The notes under the pieces were generated by a model. It did no database searches. It saw nothing but the letters and a program-made list of their open reading frames with translations, and was not told the origin of the DNA. From Flavobacteriales bacterium (GTDB taxonomy: Bacteria; Bacteroidota; Bacteroidia; Flavobacteriales_F; PHOS-HE28): DNA of 64,000 bases. Below, piece by piece: positions 25,990 through 34,154 of this stretch; within the stretch, counting starts at the first letter, position 1; every line of letters begins with the position of its first letter. The DNA lies in NCBI GenBank assembly GCA_020635725.1, contig JACJZF010000003.1, positions 62,001 through 126,000 on the forward strand, written 5' to 3'. The translations under genes were made by a program, and so were the position numbers.

Positions 25990-26021
25990 GCGGCTTAACG
26001 TAGGCGTCACCCTTCCGTCAC

Positions 26022-26029
26022 CACCTTCG
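26022..26029 (+). promoter_or_regulatory. weak -7-like box CACCTTCG, 4 nt before ATG 26034
   Basis: It matches 6 of 8 positions but keeps the same 4-nt distance to the start codon seen for blaI and the ATL gene. Confidence 0.25.
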
Positions 26030-26033
26030 CCGC

Positions 26034-27098
26034 ATGCTGGCCGGCAAGCGCATCCTGGTGGCGCCGCTCGATTGGGGGCTCGGCCATGCGGCGCGCTGCG
26101 TGCCCATCATCACGGCCTTGCTCGAGCAGGGCGCGGTGCCGGTGCTGGGGGCGGACAGAGGGCCTCTGGCGCTGCTGCGGAAGGAGTTCCCACAGCTGGA
26201 TCATGTCCGCATCCCGGGTGTCGATGTGCGCTATTCCGCGAGCAGCAGCCAGCTCTGGAGCATGGCGCGCCAGCTCCCGGCCATGGTGCGCAGCGTGCAG
26301 GCGGAGCGCGCCCTGTTCGACCGCCTGCGACCCGCCCTTCGCCTCGATGCGGTGATCAGCGATCAGCGTTTCGGCATCCGCAGCCCCGAGCTGCCCAGCG
26401 TGCTCATCACGCACCAGGTCTTCCCCTTCACGCCCTTCGCGCAGCGCGCGCTCCGCAAATTGAATCTCCGCCACGTCGCGCGCTTCGATCAATGCTGGGT
26501 GATGGATGAGGCCGTGGCGCCGGGCCTGGCGGGCGAGCTCTCACATGGCGCCGCGCTTCCATCGAACGCGCGTTACATCGGCACGGTCAGCCGCATGTCG
26601 CCGAGGGGCGCAGTGCCGGTCAAGCGTGATGTGGTGGCCGTGATCAGTGGACCCGAGCCGCAGCGCACCTTGCTGCAGGAGCGGTTGATCGAGCAATTGC
26701 GCGAGCTGCCGGGCGATCATCTGCTCGTGCTGGGCCAGCCTGACCGCCATCGCGATGAGCGGATCGGGAGCGTGCATGTGGTTTCGCACTTGAATGGCCA
26801 GGAGTTGACCGGTGCCATGCGCGGCGCGAAGCTCATCGTCTCGCGGAGCGGCTACACCACCTTGATGGATCTCGCGGCCCTTGGTCGGAGCGCGCTCATC
26901 ATCCCCACGCCCGGGCAGCAGGAGCAGGAGTACCTGGGTGAGCTGCACCGTCGCACGGGCCGGTTCCTGGTGCAGGAGCAGGGCCGGATCGATATCCGTG
27001 CGGCTTTGAGGTCATCGGCGACCGGTGCGGCCAGGCCTCCGGCAGCGGGCGCATCCTTGGAACGGGCCTTGCAAGGGCTGGCCGCGCTCATCGGCTGA
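26034..27098 (+). CDS. MurG-like glycosyltransferase, GT-B fold
   Basis: A 354-residue, probably cytoplasmic, glycosyltransferase. The N-terminal Rossmann half begins RILVAPLDWGLGHAARCVPII, the Gly-rich loop of GT28/MurG-type enzymes. The C-terminal half has VVAVISGPEPQRTLL, then VVSHLNGQELTGAMRGAKLIVSRSGYTTLMDL and IIPTPGQQEQEYLG, the nucleotide-sugar binding face. The closest pattern is the uncharacterised Bacteroidota family annotated as UDP-GlcNAc:LPS GlcNAc transferase-like; donor and acceptor are unknown. It is divergent from trmB and followed 21 bp later by the nuclease gene. Confidence 0.82.
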   Translation: MLAGKRILVAPLDWGLGHAARCVPIITALLEQGAVPVLGADRGPLALLRKEFPQLDHVRIPGVDVRYSASSSQLWSMARQLPAMVRSVQAERALFDRLRPALRLDAVISDQRFGIRSPELPSVLITHQVFPFTPFAQRALRKLNLRHVARFDQCWVMDEAVAPGLAGELSHGAALPSNARYIGTVSRMSPRGAVPVKRDVVAVISGPEPQRTLLQERLIEQLRELPGDHLLVLGQPDRHRDERIGSVHVVSHLNGQELTGAMRGAKLIVSRSGYTTLMDLAALGRSALIIPTPGQQEQEYLGELHRRTGRFLVQEQGRIDIRAALRSSATGAARPPAAGASLERALQGLAALIG

Positions 27099-27106
27099 AG
27101 CCGCGC

Positions 27107-27114
27107 TACCTTGC
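27107..27114 (+). promoter_or_regulatory. -7-like box TACCTTGC, 5 nt before ATG 27120
   Basis: The 16-nt context TACCTTGCCTGCCATG is nearly identical to TACCTTGCGCGCCATG before the epimerase gene at 41468. It supports ATG 27120 over an upstream TTG. Confidence 0.4.
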
Positions 27115-27119
27115 CTGCC

Positions 27120-28370
27120 ATGCGACTTCATGTCCTCGCGCTCTGCGCCACGTCCTTGCTCTCGCTCGATATCCATGGGCAGTACGACCTCGACGGCGTG
27201 CTGCGGAACATGGAGCAGCAGCAGCGACGGATGCTCTCGGAGCAGGAGGCGATGCGTGGCCGGTTGGATTCGGTGAAGCTGGCCATCATCCGCCGCGACC
27301 TGCGCGCGATGGGGCTGCCCAAGGTGCTCGACGGCGAAGAGGTGATCACGCATCCGGGCCATCTGCTCGTTTACAGCGAGAAGCACGAGCAGCCGAAATG
27401 GGTGGCGCACATCGCCACGCCGGATCTCATCACCGGCAACCTCGCGCGCATCGACAGCTTCATGCCCGACCCCTTGGTGAAGTCCGGCACCGCCGTCACC
27501 GCCGACTACTGGAACAGCGGCTACGACCGGGGCCACCTGGTGCCGAGCGCCGACATGCGCTGGAACATCGACGCGCTAAAGGCCACCTACCTCTATAGCA
27601 ACATCAGCCCGCAGGTGCCCGATCTCAACCGCAAGGCCTGGGCCGACCTGGAGGATTGGGAGCGGCGTTACGTGAACTTCAGCAAGCGGCGCGTCTTTGT
27701 GGTGACCGGCCCCGTGCTGCGCGACGGCCTGCCCGCGATGCAGAACCCCGGTCACGCGAACGAGGTCAGCATCCCGGAGCTCTTCTACAAGGTCATCGCC
27801 GACCTCGATGGGGATCAGCCCAAGGCCATCGCCTTCGTCATGCGCAACGCGGCGCAAGAGTACCCCGTGGTCAGCTACGCCGTGCCGGTGGATAGCGTGG
27901 AACGGCTCACCGGCATCGACTTCTTCCCCGCGCTGGACGATGCCGTCGAGAGCCGGATCGAGGCCATGCGCGAGCCGAAGGACTGGTACGCCGAGGGGGA
28001 TCCCTTCTTCGGCGAGACCGAGCCGCTCAAGGCACCGCTGCCGAAGGGGCTCTTCAACACCGTGCAGGCCAAGTACCACATCGGCAAGGAAGTGACCGTG
28101 TGCGGCACCGTGGTGAGCACCCGCAAGACGGCCAAGGCGAAGGCCATCTACCTCAACTTCGACCGGATGCACCCGCACCAGGATTTCTACGCCACCATCT
28201 GGGAGTACAACGGCCCCAACTTCAGCTACGACCCGGAGACCTGGTTGCTGAACAAGCAGGTCTGCGTCACCGGCAAGATCACCGTGTTCGACGATATCCC
28301 GCGGATCAGCGTGAACAACGAGAGCGAGGTGCAGCTCTACGAGGATGCGGCGCGCGGCGCAGGCCGCTGA
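27120..28370 (+). CDS. exported DNA/RNA non-specific endonuclease (NUC1 type) with C-terminal OB-like domain
   Basis: A 416-residue protein. A signal peptide ends near residue 20 (DIHGQ), then a short coiled segment, then a beta-beta-alpha-metal nuclease domain at about 65-290 with GYDRGHLVPSADM (catalytic His about 139) and the metal-binding Asn in SNISPQ. After a linker, residues about 300-410 form a small beta-rich module with one Cys pair region (VTVCGTVVSTRKT ... QVCVTGKITVFDD) that reads as an OB-fold. The enzyme should cut DNA and RNA in the periplasm or outside the cell; there is no T9SS domain. The stop abuts that of the convergent kinase gene (TGATCA). Confidence 0.85.
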   Translation: MRLHVLALCATSLLSLDIHGQYDLDGVLRNMEQQQRRMLSEQEAMRGRLDSVKLAIIRRDLRAMGLPKVLDGEEVITHPGHLLVYSEKHEQPKWVAHIATPDLITGNLARIDSFMPDPLVKSGTAVTADYWNSGYDRGHLVPSADMRWNIDALKATYLYSNISPQVPDLNRKAWADLEDWERRYVNFSKRRVFVVTGPVLRDGLPAMQNPGHANEVSIPELFYKVIADLDGDQPKAIAFVMRNAAQEYPVVSYAVPVDSVERLTGIDFFPALDDAVESRIEAMREPKDWYAEGDPFFGETEPLKAPLPKGLFNTVQAKYHIGKEVTVCGTVVSTRKTAKAKAIYLNFDRMHPHQDFYATIWEYNGPNFSYDPETWLLNKQVCVTGKITVFDDIPRISVNNESEVQLYEDAARGAGR

Positions 28371-29411
28371 TCACTCGCCGCGCTGGAGAGTGAGCACGAA
28401 GGTGGTTCCCTGTCCCTCTTCGCTCTTCACGGCGATGGTCTGCCCGTGGGCTTCCACGATGTGCTTCACGATGGCCAGCCCGAGGCCGGAGCCGCCCTCG
28501 TTGCGTGCCCTGCTCTTGCCCACGCGGTAGAAACGCTCGAAGAGCCGGGGCAGGTGCTCGCCGCTGATGCCGATGCCATCGTCGCTCACCTCCACCACCA
28601 CCTGGTCGCCGAGCCCGTAGCTCGATACCGCGCAGGTCCCACCCGGCTTGCCGTAGTTTATCGCGTTGTTGATCAGGTTCGTGAACACCTGCGTCATGCG
28701 GTTGCGATCGGCCATCACCTCCGTTCCGGCTGGCACATCGTTGCGCAGGCGCACGCCCTTGTCCCGCGCGTTCATCTCCAGGGTGTCCAAGGTCTCCTTC
28801 ACCAGCGCGTGCAGGTCGAGGTTGGTCATGCGCAGTTCCATCACCCCGCTCTCGAGCTTGGTGATCATGTCCAGATCCTCCACGATCTTCATCAGGCGGT
28901 CCACGCCGTTGCTGGCGCGATTGAGGAAGTCGCGGTTCACCTTCTCGTCCTCCAGGCCGCCCTCGAGCAGCGTGAGGATGTAGCCTTGGATGTTGAAGAT
29001 GGGCGTTTTCAGCTCGTGGGCCAGGTTGCCGATGAACTCCCGCCGGTAGCGCTCGCGCTCCTCGAGCTCCTTGATCTCGGTGCGGCGCTGGCTGGCCCAT
29101 TCGGCCACTTCGGCGTTCACGCGCGTGAGCTCGTCGCCCACAGGTGCCTTGCTCACCGCGGCGCTTTTCCCGCGGCGCAGGTCGTGCACGGCGCGGTACA
29201 GGCTCTTGATGCGCCCGTGCACGAAGCGCTCGATGGCGATGGAGAAGGCGGCGTAGGCCAGGCCCAGGATGAGCAGGGCGCAGAGCAGCGGCCACCACGG
29301 CGCGATGGCGGTGTCCTTCAGATCGATGGCGGCGCCGGCGAGCAGTCCGCCGAGCACGGCCACCACCAAGGCGGAGAGGAGGGCGACCTGACGTGTGCCG
29401 AGCTGGGCCAT
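28371..29411 (-). CDS. PhoR-like sensor histidine kinase
   Basis: A 346-residue inner-membrane kinase with two N-terminal transmembrane segments (about 8-28 and 40-60), a short HAMP-like linker, HisKA with the phospho-acceptor His132 in FIGNLAHELKTP, and HATPase motifs: N box DRNRMTQVFTNLINNAINYG, G1 VSDDGIGI, F box LFERFYRVG, G2 GGSGLGLAIVKHIVEAHG. The start at ATG 29411 is chosen over 29459 because an exact TATCTTTG box (29419-29426) lies 7 nt upstream and the resulting N-terminus leads straight into the first membrane helix. No response regulator is adjacent. The divergent neighbour is a Na/Pi symporter, so a role in phosphate sensing is possible (inference). A longer frame on the same strand (28306-29586) is a shadow. 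Confidence 0.88.
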   Translation of the reverse strand: MAQLGTRQVALLSALVVAVLGGLLAGAAIDLKDTAIAPWWPLLCALLILGLAYAAFSIAIERFVHGRIKSLYRAVHDLRRGKSAAVSKAPVGDELTRVNAEVAEWASQRRTEIKELEERERYRREFIGNLAHELKTPIFNIQGYILTLLEGGLEDEKVNRDFLNRASNGVDRLMKIVEDLDMITKLESGVMELRMTNLDLHALVKETLDTLEMNARDKGVRLRNDVPAGTEVMADRNRMTQVFTNLINNAINYGKPGGTCAVSSYGLGDQVVVEVSDDGIGISGEHLPRLFERFYRVGKSRARNEGGSGLGLAIVKHIVEAHGQTIAVKSEEGQGTTFVLTLQRGE

Positions 29412-29418
29412 CAGCGGC

Positions 29419-29426
29419 CAAAGATA
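29419..29426 (-). promoter_or_regulatory. -7 box TATCTTTG before the histidine kinase
   Basis: An exact TAnnTTTG match 7 nt upstream of ATG 29411. Confidence 0.5.
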
Positions 29427-29503
29427 GCCGGGCCTCATCAGGAAATCCGCTCCAGTCAAGGGATTGCGACCGGCGGCTTAACGTTGGATAAACACGTCGC
29501 GGG

Positions 29504-29511
29504 TACATTCG
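29504..29511 (+). promoter_or_regulatory. -7-like box TACATTCG before the Na/Pi symporter
   Basis: A 7/8 match 19 nt before ATG 29531, with TTG at 29484-29486, a 17-nt spacer, as a possible -33 element. Confidence 0.4.
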
Positions 29512-29530
29512 GCGCCTTTTGCCCGGTACC

Positions 29531-31216
29531 ATGTCCTTCGGCCTGATCGAGATCCTCACCCTTGCCGGTTCGCTCGGCCTGTTCATCTATGGCATGAAGG
29601 TGATGAGCGAGGGCCTGCAGAAAGTGGCGGGCCGGCGCATGCGCGTGGTGCTCCGCTCGATGACCGCCAGCCGGCTGCGGGGCGTGCTCACCGGCTTCGT
29701 GAGCACGGTGGTGATCCAGAGCAGCAGCGCCAGCACGGTGATGGTGGTGGGCTTCGTGAACGCCGGTCTGCTGCGCGTGCGGCAGGCCATCAGCGTGATC
29801 ATGGGCGCCAACATCGGCACCACGGTGAAGGCGCTGCTGGTGAGCTGGGCGGTCTTCGCCGACTTCAGCATCACCAAGCTCGCGGTGCCCATCATCGGCA
29901 TCGCCTTCCCCTTGCTCTTCGTGCGCACCTCGGGCACCAAGGCCTTCGCGGAGCTGCTCATCGGCACGGCGCTGCTCTTCCTGGGCATCGAGTTCATGAA
30001 GCACGCGGTGCCGGTGCCCTCACCCGAGGCCCTGGCCTTCCTGCGCGACCTGAGCACCGGCGGCCTTCCCTCGGTGCTGCTCTTCGTGTTCATCGGCACG
30101 GCGCTCACGGCCATCATCCAATCCTCCAGCGCATCGGTGGCGCTCACCCTGGTGCTCTGCGAGCAGGGCACCATCGGCTACGAGATGGCCGCCGCGCTGG
30201 TCCTCGGGGAGAACATCGGCACCACGGTCACGGCCAACATCGCCGCGCTCGTCACCAGCGCATGGGCCAAGCGCGCCGCCCGTGCGCACCTCGTCTTCAA
30301 CGTCATCGGCGTGGCCTGGGCGCTGCTCGTCTTCAAGCCCTACCTGCACGTGATTGATGCCTACGTGCGCACGGCCTTCGGCGGATCGCCCTACACCGAT
30401 CCCAGCATGATCAAGTGGGCGCTCACCGCGCTGCACATCTCCTTCAACGTGCTCAACACGCTGCTGCTGGTCAGCTTCATCCCCACGCTCGAGCGCATCG
30501 TCACGTGGATGGTACCGGCGCGCAACCAAGTGGACGAGGAGTACCGCCTCGAGTACCTTGATGCCGATATCCCGCTGTCGCCCGAGGTGTCACTGATCGA
30601 GGCCCGGCGCGAGATCGCCCGCTTCGGGAAGGTGACGCACGACATGCTGCGGATGACGCGCGACCTGCTGCTGGCCAAGGAAGCCACCGCGCGCGACCAG
30701 CTCATGCAGCGCATGGCGCGCTATGAGCAGATCACCGACCGCATCGAGGTGGAAGTGGGCCGCTACCTCACCAAGACCAGCACCGAGGCGCGCAACGAGG
30801 AGGTGAGCACACGCATCCGCGGCATGCTCAGCATCGTAGGCGACCTGGAGCGCGTGGGCGACATCTTCTTCCAGATGAGCAAGGCCATGGAGCGCAAGCT
30901 CGATGACCGCCTATGGTTCACGCCCGAGCAGCGGCAGAACCTGCTGAGCATGCTGGAGGTGCTCGATCAGGCCTTCGATGTGATGCACGCCAACCTCGAT
31001 GTGGACCAGGAGCAGGTGAAGCTCGATGCCGCCGTGGAGGTGGAGCAGCGCATCAACGCCATGCGCGACCAGCTGCGCGTGCAGCACTACCGCAGCATCG
31101 AGCAGGGCGACTACAACATCCGCAGCGGGCTGGTGTACAACGACCTCTTCAGCAGCTGCGAGAAGGTGGGCGACCACCTGATCAACGTGAGCGAGGCGCT
31201 CGCCGGGGAGATGTGA
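29531..31216 (+). CDS. Na/Pi cotransporter family protein with PhoU-like C-terminal domain
   Basis: A 561-residue inner-membrane symporter. Two inverted-repeat transport domains carry the paired QSSSAS motifs (VIQSSSASTVMVVG near residue 65 and IIQSSSASVALTL near 200) and the GANIGTT / GENIGTT loops. Residues about 340-555 are a helical PhoU-like domain rich in charged helices. The family (PF02690, NptA) imports phosphate with sodium, while some Bacteroidota members are only assumed to. The start at ATG 29531 gives MSFGLIEILTLAGSLGLFIYGMK. It is divergent from the PhoR-like kinase, and its stop abuts the lipoprotein stop (TGATCA at 31214-31219). Confidence 0.93.
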   Translation: MSFGLIEILTLAGSLGLFIYGMKVMSEGLQKVAGRRMRVVLRSMTASRLRGVLTGFVSTVVIQSSSASTVMVVGFVNAGLLRVRQAISVIMGANIGTTVKALLVSWAVFADFSITKLAVPIIGIAFPLLFVRTSGTKAFAELLIGTALLFLGIEFMKHAVPVPSPEALAFLRDLSTGGLPSVLLFVFIGTALTAIIQSSSASVALTLVLCEQGTIGYEMAAALVLGENIGTTVTANIAALVTSAWAKRAARAHLVFNVIGVAWALLVFKPYLHVIDAYVRTAFGGSPYTDPSMIKWALTALHISFNVLNTLLLVSFIPTLERIVTWMVPARNQVDEEYRLEYLDADIPLSPEVSLIEARREIARFGKVTHDMLRMTRDLLLAKEATARDQLMQRMARYEQITDRIEVEVGRYLTKTSTEARNEEVSTRIRGMLSIVGDLERVGDIFFQMSKAMERKLDDRLWFTPEQRQNLLSMLEVLDQAFDVMHANLDVDQEQVKLDAAVEVEQRINAMRDQLRVQHYRSIEQGDYNIRSGLVYNDLFSSCEKVGDHLINVSEALAGEM

Positions 31217-31717
31217 TCAGGGCTGCTCGATGATCGGCTCGGTGGCCACTTGGGCGCTGGAGCGCAGCGCGCGGTCGAGCAGGCGCAATTGGAAGCGCAC
31301 CGTGTCCACCTCCGCGTCGGGGATCACGGGCCAGGCCAGCGCCACGGCGATCTCGCCTTCCAAGGTCTTGTTCTGCCCGGTGGGGGTGATGCGCGGCACG
31401 CGGTAGCGCAGGGGCAGGGCGAGGCTCACGGGCGTCCATACGCCATCGCGCAGCTCCTCGTAATCGCAGAACAGGTTGTAGTAGTAATCGGAGCCCACAT
31501 CGAAGGGCGGCTGGTTGTCCGATTCGTCCAGCCCGATGTCGCCATCGCCATCGGTGAAGGAGATCACCAGCGACGCCGAATCGCCGTATTGCGTGAAGGA
31601 CTTATACGCGATGCTCGGTTCCGCAGGGAACTCCTCGCGCTTCAGGCAGCCGAGGCTCGCCAGAAGAACCCCGAAGAGCCCGCCTACTTTTATCCACCGG
31701 ATGCCGCGCTGATGCAT
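31217..31717 (-). CDS. small Bacteroidota lipoprotein
   Basis: A 166-residue lipoprotein: lipobox LASLGC with the acylated Cys near residue 24, then a beta-rich domain with the acidic loop FTDGDGDIGLDESDN and a second half ending RSSAQVATEPIIEQP. This DGDGDIG-containing lipoprotein type is frequent in the phylum and of unknown function; calcium binding by the acidic loop is plausible. The frame is open far upstream (to 32821), but that part is antisense to the LuxE-like gene; ATG 31717 gives the signal peptide. An exact TATCTTTG box lies 5 nt upstream (31723-31730). Confidence 0.75.
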   Translation of the reverse strand: MHQRGIRWIKVGGLFGVLLASLGCLKREEFPAEPSIAYKSFTQYGDSASLVISFTDGDGDIGLDESDNQPPFDVGSDYYYNLFCDYEELRDGVWTPVSLALPLRYRVPRITPTGQNKTLEGEIAVALAWPVIPDAEVDTVRFQLRLLDRALRSSAQVATEPIIEQP

Positions 31718-31722
31718 GGTCT

Positions 31723-31730
31723 CAAAGATA
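31723..31730 (-). promoter_or_regulatory. -7 box TATCTTTG before the lipoprotein gene
   Basis: An exact TAnnTTTG match 5 nt upstream of ATG 31717. It touches the divergent ATG of the LuxE-like gene at 31730. Confidence 0.45.
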
Positions 31731-32743
31731 TGACAGCCCCGAAGCCCTTGCCCGACCTGACCGAGCTGCGCGAACGGGTGTTCGGCGTGCAGGGGAGCGA
31801 TGCATTCATCGCGCTGGCGCTGGAGGTATTCCGTTTGCATGCCGCGCGTAACCCGGTCTATCGGGCTTTCATCGAAGCGCTGGGCGTGGATGCCGACGCG
31901 ATTCGCACGGTGGAGGCGATACCCTGCCTGCCCATCACGCTCTTCCGCTCGCAACGCATATTGCTTGACGCACTCCACCCGGCGATCTCCTTCACCAGCA
32001 GCGGCACCACGGGAGCCGCCACGAGCACGCACCATCTCCCTTGGCCGGAACACTACGAGCGGTCCTTCTTCACCTCCTTCCGTGCGGTGTACGGCGAGCC
32101 TTCGGAGTGGCGGATCCTGGCCCTGCTTCCGGCGTACCTCGAACGCTCCGACAGTTCCTTGGTGTACATGGCCGAGAAGCTGATCGCCGCCAGTGGGGAT
32201 CCATATAGCGGCACCTACCTCTACAAGTACGATGAACTGGCCGCGGTGCTCCGCCGATCCGAAACCGAGGGCAGGAAGACGCTGCTGCTCGGGGTCACCT
32301 TCGCGTTGCTTGATCTGGCAGAACAGCATCCGATGCCATTGGAGCACACCGTCATCATGGAGACGGGCGGCATGAAGGGGAGGAGACCCGAAATCGTGCG
32401 TGACGAGCTGCATGCCATCCTGATGAGCGCGTTCCATGTTCGTGCCATCCACAGCGAGTACGGCATGACCGAATTGCTCTCGCAGGCCTGGAGCACGGGC
32501 GACGGGCTTTACCGATGCCCGCCGTGGATGCAGGTGCGCCTGCGCGACGTGAACGACCCGCTCGCGCGCATCGGTCCTGGCCGCACCGGCGGCATCGACG
32601 TCATCGACCTGGCCAACGTGGCGAGCTGCCCCTTTATCAGCACGCAGGACCTGGGACGCGTGCACGCCGATGGCTCCTTCGAGGTGCTGGGCCGCTTCGA
32701 CAACAGCGACGTGCGCGGGTGCAACTTGCTGGTGGAAGCTTAG
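31730..32743 (+). CDS. LuxE-like acyl-protein synthetase / acyl-activating enzyme
   Basis: A 337-residue cytoplasmic enzyme of the LuxE family (PF04443), related to adenylate-forming enzymes. The phosphate-binding loop FTSSGTTGAATS is near residue 87, and the C-terminal signature HSEYGMTELLSQAW near 245 and STQDLGRVHADGSFEVLGRFDNSDVRG near 305 match the adenylation fold. LuxE itself activates fatty acids; the Bacteroidota single-copy relatives have an unknown acyl substrate, and there are no lux partners here. ATG 31730 or 31712 may be used; a TACTTTTA box is at 31685-31692. Its stop overlaps that of tyrS by 4 nt. Confidence 0.8.
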   Translation: MTAPKPLPDLTELRERVFGVQGSDAFIALALEVFRLHAARNPVYRAFIEALGVDADAIRTVEAIPCLPITLFRSQRILLDALHPAISFTSSGTTGAATSTHHLPWPEHYERSFFTSFRAVYGEPSEWRILALLPAYLERSDSSLVYMAEKLIAASGDPYSGTYLYKYDELAAVLRRSETEGRKTLLLGVTFALLDLAEQHPMPLEHTVIMETGGMKGRRPEIVRDELHAILMSAFHVRAIHSEYGMTELLSQAWSTGDGLYRCPPWMQVRLRDVNDPLARIGPGRTGGIDVIDLANVASCPFISTQDLGRVHADGSFEVLGRFDNSDVRGCNLLVEA

Positions 32744-34020
32744 CCCACGACTTTCACGAGGAAGTAGTTCTTCTTCCCGCGTTGGAGAAGCAGGAAGCGG
32801 CCATTCGAGTTGGCCGTCCATTGCTCATCGACCTTCTCTCGGTTCACGCTGATGCTGGCTTCCTTCAACGCGCGCTTGGCTTCGCCCTTGCTCGGCAGGA
32901 AGCCCGTGCGGTCGGTGAGGAGTTCAAGGATATTCGTTCCGCTCAGCGCATCCTTGGCCACCTCCGCCTGCGGCACGCCCTCGAAGATCTCGAGCCATTG
33001 CTGATCCGTCAATCGGGCGAAGGATTCGGCATTAGCGTTCCCGAAGAGGATCTCACTGGCTTGCTGCGCGCCCTTCAACTCGGCATCGCCGTGCACGCGT
33101 CGCGTGATCTCCTCAGCCAGGGCCTTCTGCGCGGCGCGCGCATGCGGGGCTTTCGCGTGCTCGGACAGCACCCCTTCCACCTGCTCGCGCTCCCATGTGG
33201 TGAAGATGCGCAGGCACTTCGCGGCCTCCTCATCGCCCACGTTGAGCCAGAACTGGTAGAACTTGTAGGGCGAGGTGCGCTTCGCATCGAGCCACACGTT
33301 GCCGCTCTCGCTCTTGCCGAACTTGCTGCCATCGGCCTTGGTGAGCAGCGGCGTGGTGATGGCGAAGGCGGGATTGCTCACCGCCTCCTCACCGCCCATG
33401 CGCCGGATCAGCTCGGTGCCCGTGGTGATGTTGCCCCACTGGTCGCTGCCGCCCATCTGGAAGTTGCAGCCCTTGTTCTTCCACAGCCAGTAGAAGTCGT
33501 AGCCCTGCACCAGCTGGTAGGTGAACTCCGTGAAGCTGATGCCCGTCTCCATGCGGTTCTTCACGCTGTCCTTGGCCATCATGTAGTTCACGCTGATGTG
33601 CTTGCCCACCTCGCGGATGAAGCGCAGGAAGCCCATGTCCTTGAACCAGTCGTAATTGTTCACGAGCTCCGCGGCATGCGTGCCGGTGAAGTCGATGAAG
33701 CGCTCGAGCTGCGCCTGCACGCAGGCCTGGTTGTGGCGCAGCGCATCCTCGTCGAGCAGGTTTCGCTCGGCGCTCTTGCCGCTGGGGTCGCCCACCATGC
33801 CCGTGGCACCACCGACCAATGCGATGGGTGTGTTGCCGCAGCGTTGGAAGTGAACGAGCATCATGATCTGCACCATATTGCCCACATGCAGGCTATCGGC
33901 GGTGGGGTCGAAGCCGATGTAGCCGCGCTGTGGTCCCTTGGCCAGTTGCTCCTCCGCGCCGGGCATGCTGTCGTGCAGCAGGCCGCGCCAGCGCAATTCC
34001 TCGATGTAGTTCTTCGCCAT
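32740..34020 (-). CDS. tyrS: tyrosine--tRNA ligase
   Basis: A 426-residue class I aminoacyl-tRNA synthetase of the bacterial TyrRS type. The HIGH-equivalent HVGN is at about 45-48 in GFDPTADSLHVGNM; the tyrosine-binding region has YQLVQGYDFYWL and GGSDQWGNITTG; the KMSKS equivalent KFGKS is near 230. A C-terminal S4-like RNA-binding domain (about 355-425) ends RGKKNYFLVKVV. Length is normal for the family. A TACCTTCG box lies at 34039-34046, 18 nt before the ATG. It converges on the LuxE-like gene with a 4-nt overlap of stops. Confidence 0.97.
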   Translation of the reverse strand: MAKNYIEELRWRGLLHDSMPGAEEQLAKGPQRGYIGFDPTADSLHVGNMVQIMMLVHFQRCGNTPIALVGGATGMVGDPSGKSAERNLLDEDALRHNQACVQAQLERFIDFTGTHAAELVNNYDWFKDMGFLRFIREVGKHISVNYMMAKDSVKNRMETGISFTEFTYQLVQGYDFYWLWKNKGCNFQMGGSDQWGNITTGTELIRRMGGEEAVSNPAFAITTPLLTKADGSKFGKSESGNVWLDAKRTSPYKFYQFWLNVGDEEAAKCLRIFTTWEREQVEGVLSEHAKAPHARAAQKALAEEITRRVHGDAELKGAQQASEILFGNANAESFARLTDQQWLEIFEGVPQAEVAKDALSGTNILELLTDRTGFLPSKGEAKRALKEASISVNREKVDEQWTANSNGRFLLLQRGKKNYFLVKVVG

Positions 34021-34038
34021 GTGCTCTCGAACGAGCGG

Positions 34039-34046
34039 CGAAGGTA
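34039..34046 (-). promoter_or_regulatory. -7-like box TACCTTCG upstream of tyrS
   Basis: A 7/8 match to TAnnTTTG, 18 nt upstream of ATG 34020. Confidence 0.4.
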
Positions 34047-34154
34047 GCCGGAGCGCTCGCTAGCTGAACCGCTGCGGCAAGGACCTCACGATGATGATGG
34101 ATCCACGCGCAGCGGTAGGGGTCGCCTCGGGTGCGTCTCTGTTCGTTCTGGCGC

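Noticed and set aside
28306..29586. 426-codon minus-strand frame over the histidine kinase
   Set aside because: The overlapping frame 28371-29411 contains every kinase motif; this one is an Arg/Ala-rich shadow.
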